Below, in pieces: positions 23,014-35,926 of a stretch of DNA of 64,000 bases; positions within the stretch are counted from its first letter, which is position 1, and every line of letters starts with the position of its first letter. The notes under the pieces were generated by a model. The model searched no databases. It was given only the letters and a program-made list of their open reading frames with translations, and was not told the origin of the DNA. This DNA comes from Bifiguratus adelaidae. Taxonomy: Eukaryota; Mucoromycota; Endogonomycetes; Endogonales. The position numbers and the translations under genes are program-made. The DNA lies in the NCBI GenBank assembly GCA_002261195.1, contig MVBO01000078.1, positions 1 to 64,000 of the forward strand, in the 5' to 3' direction.

Positions 23014-24169
23014 ACGGAGAGTATATAGGACGTATTGCGCAGATTGAACATTTGAATCATATAGGTATTATGGCTAGCTGGAACCGATATTATGACTTTA
23101 AAGTCTCCTTTGAACACTTTCCATCCTTTTCCATGGTGTATTGTACCCAGTCAATGCACAGCGTATCATTATTCATCAACATTGCCCATAGAGACTCAAA
23201 TCACTCTTGGGGCGAATAAGGCAGTCTATAAACGACCATATCTCGGCTAGGCTTATCATTCTCCTTCTTGGCTTCTACAATACATGGCCGCTTTTATCTC
23301 GATCATATTGATAGACTCTACAAAGATCCTTAGGGGGAGTCAAGTACTGAGCATATTTATAACGATCCCTGCAATGGTTTATCAACAGGCAAAAGCTTTG
23401 ACATACTCTCCGCACTCCAAGCTGGTACAACTGCACCTAGTCAAGTCTAGTCGTCAGAGTATGGTAGCTTTTGGCAATGTGATCCAGCTGGCCGACGTTC
23501 TATACAGGCGAGAAGTCCCCGCCGTGGACCGTGAGCCGGCTGTTGAGCCTCCGACTGCTTGATTGCTTATCATGGCAGCCTTCCTCCGGAGCAAGCACGA
23601 TGAATGAGCGTACAACAGCGGAGGGTGCAAGTCCAGTAAATGGCTCAACGATGCGCAATTTGGTGAAAATTGTCCTTGACCCCGTCTTTGCCCAAATTGC
23701 AAGCATCCGTCAACATCTGAATTGCAACTTCGCTGACGACCCTAACTACGAAAGATGCGCCAAAGCGTTCTTTCACCCAACGTCAACTGAATCTGTAATC
23801 TGATTCCCCGCGATATTTTGAGGGGTACACGGAGATTTGAGTGCTTCACATCAACGATACCATGAACCGGCAAACGGCAAGGAAGCTTCGGAGATTGTGC
23901 CGACACAACCGTCATTGCATAATTGCTACCAAACAGAAATATCAAAAGCAAGGCAAAGGAGGGTAATCCTTATACATTCAAATGGTAACAATGATGTGTT
24001 GTATGATGCTCAATGGATGGAATGAAATGCGCTCATCCTCAATGATTGACTGGCCCTCCAATCCAAAGGACAATGGGCACGTGATGTGACGTCGTCCATT
24101 CACGTGACCATAGTGACGACCTCGGCTACGCAGCGGAATGTACTAAACTTGCTCCTTTCCTTCTCTACC
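23014..24169. other. Gene-poor interval; two CACGTG boxes and a CRE near its right end
   Basis: Short open frames at 23284-23562 and 23531-23803 have no recognisable content and I do not support them as genes. Close to the protease inhibitor gene lie CACGTG at 24078-24083, TGACGTC at 24087-24093 and CACGTG at 24101-24106, a dense cluster 64-92 bp before the start codon. Confidence 0.5.
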
Positions 24170-24543
24170 ATGGCCGATAAGCAAGGAAAATACATCGTTG
24201 TCTACAAGAAGGGTACTCCTCCCGACATTATTGATCAACATGCGCAAGACGTTGAGAAACAAGGCAAGTGTTTGCTTGGCACGCCTTGGCAGCTAGACTG
24301 ACTGTCACTAGGGGGTGCCGTCAAGCACAAGTACAAGGTGGGCTTGCTAGGCTTTGCAGCCACATTGCCCGACAATACACTGTGTAAGTGAACGAAGACC
24401 GAGTGAGCGCTTCGTTTCCGCAACCTTTTTCACTGACGCCGTCTGGTATAGCTACCTTTGCCGAGAATGAGCACATTGACTATATCGAACCCGATGGCGA
24501 AGTCACTACGTACGGCAAGACCGTTGCCAAGGGCAAGCAATAG
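24170..24543 (+). CDS. Peptidase inhibitor I9-like protein (yeast Pbi2/protease B inhibitor 2 type)
   Basis: Small cytosolic protein with the fold of a subtilisin propeptide, which in yeast inhibits vacuolar protease B and assists vacuole fusion. Three exons (24170-24263, 24312-24383, 24452-24543) give 85 residues. The I9 pattern is clear: KYIVVYKKGTPPDIIDQHA, then GGAVKHKYKVGLLGFAATLP and the end IDYIEPDGEVTTYGK. There is no signal peptide and no protease domain behind it, so it is the free inhibitor form. The first intron uses a GC donor (GCAAGT at 24264); only this choice keeps the QGGAVKHKY frame. Two CACGTG boxes and a CRE lie just upstream. Confidence 0.85.
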
Positions 24544-24987
24544 CTGTGTGTAGAACCTTGAGTGCATACCGTTTGTGTCATACAGGCTTTGGCGTTGACT
24601 AGACAGGGGATTGGCTAGACACGGTACATGTGCAATATATAACAAGGCATTGGGGATGTATTGATGTTGTTTGTTAGTGCGAGTGGATGCGCAGGGGTCT
24701 TTTGCGTGCCTTGGCTGTCAAGAGGACACGACTTGCGTTGAAAAGGTGTGACAAGGCTGCAGGTGTGAGGGTTTCTGGAACACTTGTTACAGCTCCTTTT
24801 CCGGGAGGCGTTCCAAAACCGAGCTCTGTCTCCCTTGCTCCTGCAGTCTTTGGGCCTTCTACGGCGTACACACGTCGTTGACTAGCACACAAGCGGAATG
24901 TCTGTGACGCCGCCGAGCTTTACATCCCTTAGCGCGCATGGTGTGCGATTGTCAGGATGTGCCAAGGTTAGCTCGCCCTTTCGCAAC
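24544..24987. other. Intergenic interval, no gene supported
   Basis: Short frames on both strands (24674-24892) show no family features. An in-frame ATG at 24898 could extend the next gene by 30 residues, but this would bury its signal peptide. Confidence 0.35.
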
Positions 24988-25698
24988 ATGAGCTCCCGCG
25001 CCACCCTCTTGGCAGCTCTCGTCATACTAGGCATCTTGCTTCCGTTGGCCAACGCCCAACAAGTCATCTTCAACACGCCCGATAACACCGCCTTTCCACC
25101 TGGAGACACCTTTAACCTCCAGTTCTACGTGAGTTCTCCTCTACCCAACAACTCCTCCTTGGTGCTCTATGTCGGACCGTCCTCTGCCTCGGTCTCACAG
25201 GCATCCAATGCCACTAATAGCACCACACCCAGACCTACACCGACAGCCTCTGTCTCCCTCTCCACTAATCCCACCGCGAATCACGTCCCGCTCTCGACCT
25301 ACACCTTTCCGGACAACACGGGAGGCTTTTACTGTGTCCGTTACACGATACTAAACACTTATACCTCCTCTAGTCCCTATTCCTTCCTCTTTGATCTCGC
25401 CAACATTGTCTATTCTTCCTCAACCAACCAATACAATACGGTGCATCGGCTGTCGGAATGGATCTTTTGGGTAGACGATAGCTTACCAGCGCAATCTAAC
25501 GTGAGCACCAACATAATCTCGACATGTCAGCCAAGCAACACAGGATTCGCCATCACCGTAACAAATCAAGGTGGAGCTCAAACGACAACCGCGCCTGCTT
25601 ATGCCTCCATCCCTCTTGGACCCGGATGGTCTGCAGGCATCCGCCTACAAGTCAATTCCTTTCTTCTAGGCGCTTGTATCCTCGCTTTACTCGTGTAA
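24988..25698 (+). CDS. Secreted, probably GPI-anchored Ser/Thr-rich protein of unknown function
   Basis: A single-exon frame. The start at 24988 gives a strong signal peptide (LLAALVILGILLPLANAQ) with cleavage likely after ANA. The body of about 190 residues is rich in Ser, Thr, Asn and Pro, with several N-glycosylation sequons (for example NNSS, NATNST, NVST). The C-terminus has a hydrophobic stretch (NSFLLGACILALLV) at the very end, typical of a GPI-anchor signal. The opening QQVIFNTPDNTAFPPGD resembles fungal wall and surface proteins with an Ig-like fold (the Kre9/Knh1-like group), but I cannot assign it firmly. It converges with EMC10, with 31 bp between the stops. Confidence 0.75.
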   Translation: MSSRATLLAALVILGILLPLANAQQVIFNTPDNTAFPPGDTFNLQFYVSSPLPNNSSLVLYVGPSSASVSQASNATNSTTPRPTPTASVSLSTNPTANHVPLSTYTFPDNTGGFYCVRYTILNTYTSSSPYSFLFDLANIVYSSSTNQYNTVHRLSEWIFWVDDSLPAQSNVSTNIISTCQPSNTGFAITVTNQGGAQTTTAPAYASIPLGPGWSAGIRLQVNSFLLGACILALLV

Positions 25699-25729
25699 AC
25701 TGGTTGGCATCTATAATATACCCTACACC

Positions 25730-26397
25730 TTAACTCGAACTTTCTCCACCTCCTCCTCCACTCGTCAAGACCAACATGGCGATACCGACAAGCAAGAACC
25801 AATACTTTTGGAAAAAGGTCTTTTCTTGTTCTTCTGGAGGTCCATTGGGATCCACGGGTGCCTTGACGGCCACGACACCGGGTAGAGCACCCGGTTCGGC
25901 ATGTGCCAATTTGACGTGGGTCGTAAGGGGTTGAACGGTTGCAGGTGCGTTCTTGAGGCATTCGCCTGTGCGTAGGGCGTGGTAAGCGATACCGGCAAAG
26001 CTGTGGTTAGGTTTGAGAACCACCGTCAACTCGTCTTGCCAACCAGACGCCATCAAGTGACACTATAACCGGGATGGCAACTGTCATTACTATGAAGCTA
26101 TACCGCGGATCCTGAACTTACCAGAGTCGTGTAGCCCTCACCCACAAGACCAGAGACATCATCCTCAACTCTCACCTGTACCAATACGCGGTCAAGTGGC
26201 TGGTCAAGCCATGACTTGAGAAAGGAAGATGTGTCATTGTAGATGATGGGAGCAGGAATCGGAAGGCCTAGGGTGTCATCAATGGGAATGGTTGACCGTA
26301 GTGTGAAAGGCGTGGATGGTGTGGAAGATTCCCACATGCGATGCGACACAAGTAGAGAACATGAGGCCAATGGAGCCAATAACAGAAGGAAGAGCAT
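25730..26397 (-). CDS. EMC10: ER membrane protein complex subunit 10 (EMC10)
   Basis: Lumenal subunit of the EMC insertase, which places tail-anchored and multipass proteins into the ER membrane. Two exons (26397-26122, 26062-25730) give 202 residues. A signal peptide (MLFLLLLAPLASCSLL) is followed by a beta-rich lumenal domain with SGWQDELTVVLKPNHSFAGI, the most conserved EMC10 segment. Near the end comes KTFFQKYWFLLVGIAMLVL, the single C-terminal membrane helix. The start codon lies only 6 bp after the stop of the copper-fist gene on the same strand, in the same reading frame, so its promoter must lie inside that gene or the two are co-transcribed. Confidence 0.9.
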
Positions 26398-26403
26398 GGT
26401 TAT

Positions 26404-28143
26404 TTATGAGGTCTTGGAAGCTAACCATTCTTCACACAATTGACGAAAACACATTTCACACTGAGCATCGGGTCCGGTCCCTGATCCACATGAACAGTCA
26501 CTGATACCATCGTATTGCAGAGTAGAAGAGGGGGGAGAGGCAGAGGAATTGGCAGCATTCTTTTGGCAGCAGGTGCCGGTTTCCTTCTTGGAATGGGATT
26601 GCATGTGGGGAGGCGGTGGGATGAGGGTGATGGTATTCATGTCTTGCCGTATGGGGGATTCATTGGCTACTTCTCGCACATAGACACCATTGACGGATTG
26701 TGCTTGCTGGGAGGAATTGGATGGGATGGAGTGGACAAGACAGCCAGCGCAAGTACATGTGAGGCCACATCGACAGGTGACGATACGGTGTGTATGACCT
26801 TGGCTATCGGTGAAGAGACGTGGGGTGGAACAACAGGCGGCAAGTTGTTCTTCTAGTGGCTCTGCTTTTGCCGGTTGCGACATGCGCTGCGATTCGGTGG
26901 AAGGCGTGGAAGGGTTGGACTCTTTGACGGCAGGAAATCCAGAGTAAATTATCTGCATCAAATCTTCAGAGCTTGTATTCTCCAGCTCATCCAACATGCG
27001 GCCACGACGCATCATGATGCGATGCAGCTCAGATGAATCGGCTTGATGGGATTGTCCATGACCTTGCTGATCTCCTCCCTGCTTGCGATGGCCTCCATCC
27101 TGCTGTGGCGGAACAAGGGGACCAGAGACTTCCTCAGACGTGTAGGACGGTGTATCGCTGTCCATGTCATCATATGCCGCATCGGCTATCAATCGGTTCA
27201 CGCGTCCCTTGGCGTCTCCATGGCGAGGATGTGAGTGCGGTAATCGACGAGATGACCATCCGTGAGGTCCGTGAAGATATCCATGAAGAGAGTCAGTGGA
27301 ACTCGTTCTACGTTGTGCTGATTCGGGAGGTGACATAAGACTTTGGCGTGTGTGTAGCGATGTGAAGTCAGAGGCGGATCGATGAGGAAGGGTCAAGGGT
27401 GATAATGAAGATAGTCTCAATTGCGACATGGACGTTGGGCCGCCGTGGTAACGATCGCTTTCTATCGATGTCGATCGATGACTGGCATAGAACTTGTTGG
27501 CTGCAAACGCATTCGCAGGTGATTGGGACTCGGTCGAGCGAAAGGACGCTCGGCCATGGCCAGTTTCAGCTGGCCCAGGCGTACAGTAACACCGCGTCAG
27601 CCCTCCACACGCACATGGATTCAAGAGGGAATCCACCGTGTTGGCATGCCCATTATCTGCGTGGCCTGTCGACGCCGTACGAGGACGTCCCTGCTCCTCA
27701 TCCATGGAATGCGGAGACGCAGGACTATTCCTCCCACTACTGTCCTCGCCTCCACTAGAGGCGCTGTTGGCCATGTGGCCATCCAATAAATCAATCACGC
27801 CATTGGGTAAATGTCGCGGAGGAGGGGACTCGACTAGGTTTGACGCGTCAGTCTAATCATCCAATGCACCATCACGCAACACTCACCTTCACAATTCTTC
27901 TCCTTATCGCATGTACACTTTACGTGGATCTGCTTCGTCTTGCGAAGTTCTCGGCAATGCGTACATTGCGTGATGGGACGACCTTTGCGCTTGATCTCAA
28001 ACAATGGTCGATCGGAGTGCAAACAGTGGGATGAACGGTGTCCCTACGCCATGGTCAGCGCGAGAGAGTATATAGCCATGTATCGCGCAACTCACCTTGA
28101 TACAAGTGGCACAGGCATATTTTGTACCATTCAGTAACACCAT
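26404..28143 (-). CDS. Copper-fist transcription factor (Mac1/Cuf1/Cup2 type)
   Basis: DNA-binding regulator of copper and iron homeostasis genes. Three exons (28143-28096, 28043-27887, 27833-26404) give 544 residues. The copper-fist zinc module is at residues 1-45: MVLLNGTKYACATCIKGHRS, then CLHSDRPLFEIKRKGRP, with the GRP minor-groove motif. A second cysteine pair region follows (CTHCRELRK, CTCDKEKNC). The C-terminal half is Ser/Pro rich and holds copper-sensing cysteine motifs CACGGLTRCYC, CRCGLTCTCAGCLVH (the CxCxxxxCxCxxCxxH type seen in Mac1 and Cuf1) and CSCGSG. I cannot tell whether it activates under copper starvation or excess. Its upstream region has several telobox-like motifs. 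Confidence 0.92.
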
Positions 28144-28811
28144 CCCCAAGACGACACAGGGATAGACAATAGACTAGCCAAAGCACCCTTTTGATACCAA
28201 CAAGGAATGGCTACCTGTCCAAACCCCCCCCCCCTTCAGATGGGCTAGAGTGGGATAAATCTTTGAACGCGCGCTAAAGGAAACAGGGTGCGAAAGCCCG
28301 CCAGTGTGACTACGTGTTCTTGTATAAAGATGGAGAATATTTGGCAAGGGGAGTGGGCATCCCTGCGCAGACAAGTGAAGAAGGAGAGAGCGGTTTTTGC
28401 TTGCTTGCTTGCGGTACAAAAACGAGCTGGCTTAGCCCTAACCCTGATCGTTCCAGCGAGGGCGGCGCAATGAATGGTCAGGAAATGGCGAAAGAGAGTG
28501 AACGTACGATAAGCATCGTAACCCTTCACACCCCTTGACCGATCATTTAACAAACCCCGCCCTCAAATCTGTCTCTATCGCTGTTGGCAACTGTACCCTC
28601 CACAAGGGTTAGCGCTAACCCTTCACCTGGATAAGGGTTAGGGGTGGGAGTGAGGAATTTTGGCCAATGGCAAAATGTGTTCCAAATATACGAGCGCACC
28701 GACAACAGAATCGAAGGGGGGGTCCGTTGAGCTGCGATCTCGGTTAGGTGCGGAGGATGACTTATCATGTGAATGCAGAGTGGATGTGGAACAATCCTTT
28801 TTTTATGGTCA
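28144..28811. promoter_or_regulatory. Copper-fist gene upstream region with telobox palindrome
   Basis: This interval separates the copper-fist start from the CCT2 stop. It contains CCCTAACCCT at 28436-28445, a perfect 20-bp palindrome at 28604-28623 built of two opposed telobox halves (AAGGGTTAGC and its complement), and AAGGGTTAGGGG at 28633-28644. A run of ten C lies at about 28227-28236. In fungi such TTAGGG-type sites bind Tbf1/TRF-like Myb factors. Binding here is inferred. Confidence 0.5.
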
Positions 28812-30672
28812 TTAACCTTGTCGCTGTCTAGGAGCACATCGGATGATATCGTCTACGCGTAGAATCATCTCTGCGGCTTCACTGGCACTCAACAGAACGC
28901 CCTTTTTGAGCTTGAAGCTCTCCGTGATACCGAGTTCGGTCATGTCGCCGACCTTGCCTTCATACATGTCTAGTCCAGATGTAGAATGTCCTTCATAGTG
29001 AGCAGCGCGTAATTGAGCAACGAGGTCAGAAGAGTCAAAGCCTGCATTGTCGGCAAGAATGGTGGGCATTTGTCGCAGAGCTTTTGCAAAGGATTCGATG
29101 GCAATCGCCTTTTTCCCGGCTGTTCGTGTGGCGAGCTCATCGACAGCTCGAGCCATGAGCATTTCTGAGCATCCTCCACCGAGGACGGTTCTTGGTTCCT
29201 TGACGGTTTGAGAGAGGACAGAGAGAGCATCGTGGAGGGAACGTTCGGCTTCATCGAGAAGTTGGTTGGTGGCACCACGGAGGACGATGGTACAGGCTTC
29301 ACCAGCCGCTACACCAGAGAACTTGATCAACTTGTCTTCGCCAATGATAATCTCTTCGATAAGATCGCAGTGGCCAAGTTTGACGAGCTCAGGGTGATCA
29401 AATGTGGATGCAATCTCTCCTCCGGTCACGAGAGCTAATCGCTCGACACCGTCAAAGTCTGCGTGTTCAATGGACATGATACCGGCATCTCCAAGCAATT
29501 GCTCGGGCCAGTTGTAAATCAATTGCCGATTGACAAAGCAGTTGATACCGTGGGCGGCAATTTTGGCAACCTTGTCCTTCATCTTGTCGCGCTCGGCCCT
29601 TTCGAGTTCGGCCAGCTTTCCAGTGGCATCCACCTTTACACGCGCGCCAAACACTTTAATTTTGTCGGTATCCATGGCTAGCAATAATAGGTGAGCTTTG
29701 TTTGTCAACGTTGGCAGTACTCGACCGCACTTACGGGTATTGGCAACGAGAATATTTGCATTCTCTATCCTCTTGGGCGAATTGACACCAATCTTTTTGT
29801 CGAGAATGAAACCTTCATCGAGATAAGAGTCAGTCAATCGACCACCGGCCTTCTTGATAATTTGGATGTTTTCGAGATTTGTGCTTCCCTGTCATATCGC
29901 GTGTAAATAGGCATACCGAAAAGAAGCGAACCAAATGGTACCTTTAGACGCATTACGGCGTCCACAGCGAGCTTGGCAAAGTATTCCTTGTCTTGACTCA
30001 ACACCTTCGAACTCAAAGTCGTCCGCGCAATGCACAATAGGTCCCTTCTGAATAGATCTGCGTCGGCGTGATTATCTTTTGCTGATGCCAGCAATGCCTT
30101 GTAGGCTACGGCACTGGCAGCTCTGTATCCTTCAATGATGGTTTGGGGGTGGATGTGTTGTTGGACAAGGCGTTCCGCTTCCCTCAACAATTCAGCGGCG
30201 AGAACGCAAACAGAGGTGGTACCGTCACCAACTTCATCGTCTTGGACTTTGGAGATGTTGACAAGCACTTTAGCGGCGGCGTTATCGAGAGCAATGGATT
30301 TCAAGATGGTCGCGCCATCGTTGGTCACCATAATCTCTCCATTTTGCGCAGATTGCAGAATTTTGTCCTACCGCAAAGTACCAGCGTGAGGATGGGCTCT
30401 TCATAGAAGTAATTCATCAGTCTTACCATTCCCTTGGGTCCGAGTGTCGACTTGACGAGATCGCCGACGGCGATGGCACCAATGAACGACGACTGGTAGA
30501 AAGCATCAGCCACTGGAAGCTACTAGGCACAGCATCCTGTTCGCACGTACCAAACGAGCATTCTCCGCCCTCTCCTCGGTGGCAGACTCGCCAAAGATTT
30601 GCACGGGAGCCAAAGACTAAGAAAAGCACAATTGTGTTAGACGCGGATCAGACACACGTTCACCAGCGACAT
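28812..30672 (-). CDS. CCT2: T-complex chaperonin subunit beta (CCT2)
   Basis: Beta subunit of the cytosolic TRiC/CCT chaperonin that folds actin and tubulin. Six exons (30672-30664, 30616-30551, 30492-30427, 30367-29942, 29888-29735, 29677-28812) give 528 residues against 535 in human. The first exon codes only for MSL. Subunit-specific features are [19 protein letters not shown] at the start, [18 protein letters not shown], and the ATP-site motif [36 protein letters not shown] and [20 protein letters not shown] are beta-type. The end [11 protein letters not shown] fits CCT2 and excludes the other paralogues. Confidence 0.97.
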
Positions 30673-30939
30673 CTCGAGACTCGGGGCAATTTGCATCACA
30701 AAGTCTGGAGAGTAGCACCATATGCGCCGTATACAAGCCCTCCGACATCTGCAACGCCCTCTATCTCTCGGTGCTACCACTCACCATTGCTTGTCTGTTG
30801 TGCAAAAAGTCGATAGCCTGTCTTCTCTTCACGGGATTGAGTGACGTAGACTTCTTTCACGTGATAATACGCACGTGACTTATACTGACCCTCAGAAAAA
30901 AGTCGCACTGTTGAACACTGAAGCAACGCACTTCCGGTA
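30673..30939. promoter_or_regulatory. Bidirectional promoter between CCT2 and NCL1 with two CACGTG boxes
   Basis: 267 bp separate the divergent start codons. CACGTG boxes lie at 30858-30863 and 30872-30877, with TGACGTA just to the left (30842-30848). The pair sits about 65-80 bp before the NCL1 start. Use of these sites by a Cbf1/TFE-like bHLH factor is inferred. Confidence 0.45.
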
Positions 30940-33792
<2,853 letters not shown>

Positions 33793-33981
33793 AGAGATCA
33801 ACATTGAACGAGCAAGAGACCTTTGATGGCTACAATAACTGCAAGTTAAAATGCACGCGTAGCATTTCTTGCGCGCAAATTCCATTGTTCTCCTTGTTGG
33901 TTGCGCGTGAGACAGAGAGAGTGCGCAGGCAAACGATTGCGTGGTATGCACCTTGGCTCCGACGAGACATTAGTGGGAAAC

Positions 33982-35885
33982 ATGAGTGCCGGTCGCTTCT
34001 TTCGAACCACCATTGCGAAACAAGTTGCTGATCTGAGCGGATGTTCGCAAAAGTTTGTCGCCAGTGTTATTGAAAGGCCCAAGAACACCGATCAAGTTCG
34101 AGCAGAGTTTGCGATCCCGCTTCCTCGACTCTTGAAAGCTGTACAACCCGACAGCGGCAAGTTGACTCAAAGCCAGCAAGCCGAGTTTGGACAACAACTG
34201 GCAGCCAAGGTCCAAGAGGCTCGAAACCCTTTTATCGCGACGGCTACTCCTCTCAGGTCGTTTCTTAATTTCCGACCGCAGCCCCTCCCTTACATTTCTC
34301 ATATCCTCAAGGACATTCACGAGCAAAAGGAAGCTTACGGTAGCCATCCAGACATTGGAAAGTCGCGTACGGTCGTGATTGATTTCTCATCCCCAAACAT
34401 TGCCAAACCTTTTCATGTCGGACACTTGCGAAGCACGATTCTAGGTGCTTTTTGTAAACGGATATGCATGGCTTGTGGATGGAACGTGGTGGCTTTGAAT
34501 TATCTCGGCGATTGGGGAAAGCAGTACGGTGAGTTGAGACAGCGTCGTGACGATTGAGAAAGATGCTCATGGTGATATGAGCAGGCATCTTGGCAGTCGG
34601 TTACGAAAAGTACGGCTCCGCTGAAGCACTTGCCAACGATCCTATCCGTCATCTATACGATGTGTACGTCAAAATATCTGCCGATGCCACAACGGATCCG
34701 TCGGTGGATGACGCTGCCAAAGACTACTTTAGGCGTATGGAAGAAGGCGACGAAAAAGCATTGGAGACGTGGCGACATTTTAGAGATCTCAGCATCGATG
34801 CGCTCAAAGAGGTCTATAAGCGTATACGCACCAGCTTCGAATGTTATTCAGGGGAATCAACCGTTGGCCCATGGATACCTCAAGTGTTTGAGACGCTCGA
34901 GGCACAGGGATTATTGTCGCGGTCAGACACAGGCGCGCTAGGAGTGGATTTGAGTCGATTCAATCTTGGTTTTGTGTCCTTGAGACGAAATGACGGAACA
35001 ACACTCTACGCAACCCGAGATATTGCCTCAGCCATGGCTCGGCAAGAATTGTTTCATTTTGATCGTGCATTATATGTTGTGGGCAGCGAGCAAGAGCATT
35101 ACATGCAACAACTCTACAAAATTGTCGAGTGGATGTTTGAACACGAGCGAGCTCAAGCGCCTCAAAAACCGCATTGGTCACAATCCCTGGAGCATATCAA
35201 GTTTGGGCGTATTATGGGCATGAGTACGAGAAAGGGAACGGCGATATTCTTGGATGACATCCTCGATGCTGCCCGAGAGCATATGCTGGCCCTCACAAAA
35301 GAAAACGAGTACAAGTACGCTCAATTGGTCGCAGAAAGCCAAAAAGAGATGCCATTGGACGCCGCCGAAGATGTCACATTATTAGCCAAGGGAAGTGAAA
35401 CGCCTGAGGACATTGCTGAAGAATTGGGCTTATCCGCCGTCGTCATTCAAGATTTGGCTTCACGACGCGTCAAGGACTACGAATTCAATTGGTCTCGCAT
35501 GACGGACTCACGAGGAGATACGGGTGTGTATCTTCAGTATGCTTATGCTCGTCTATGCGGCATTGAACGCAAATCCGATGTGCCGCTGGATCCAGAGGTG
35601 AATCTCAGCTCATTAATTCATCACGAACAAGCTCTCGAACTCGCTAATATCCTCTCACAATACCCTGAAGTCGTGGAAAAGGCGTACCATTCATTTGAAC
35701 CGCATCTCGTGGTTCAGTATCTCATGACATTGGCTCACGCTATAAGCTCTTCACAGAGCGTGCTGCGGGTCAAAGGTATGGAAGGCGATGTGGGAAAGGC
35801 ACGACGATTTCTCTTTTGGGCTGCTCGAACGACCATGGGCAATGGGTTGAGATTGGTAGGATTAGAGCCGTTAGAACGGATGTAA
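33982..35885 (+). CDS. Arginyl-tRNA synthetase
   Basis: Class I aminoacyl-tRNA synthetase charging tRNA-Arg. Two exons (33982-34528, 34585-35885) give 615 residues. The HIGH-type signature is [17 protein letters not shown] and the KMSKS counterpart is [26 protein letters not shown] and [14 protein letters not shown] lie in the Rossmann core. The DALR anticodon-binding domain includes [20 protein letters not shown] and ends with [10 protein letters not shown] start at [14 protein letters not shown]; an in-frame ATG at 33946 would add 12 residues and could give a longer isoform. As fungi often use one gene for both compartments, dual cytosolic and mitochondrial targeting by alternative starts is possible but not shown. 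Confidence 0.95.
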
Positions 35886-35926
35886 TGGAGGGTGTAGTCA
35901 ATTGTATGATATGCACTGTAACATGT

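Noticed and set aside
23284-23803. Two short plus-strand frames as genes
   Set aside because: No domain, signal peptide, splice pattern or conserved motif, and equally long frames exist on the other strand.
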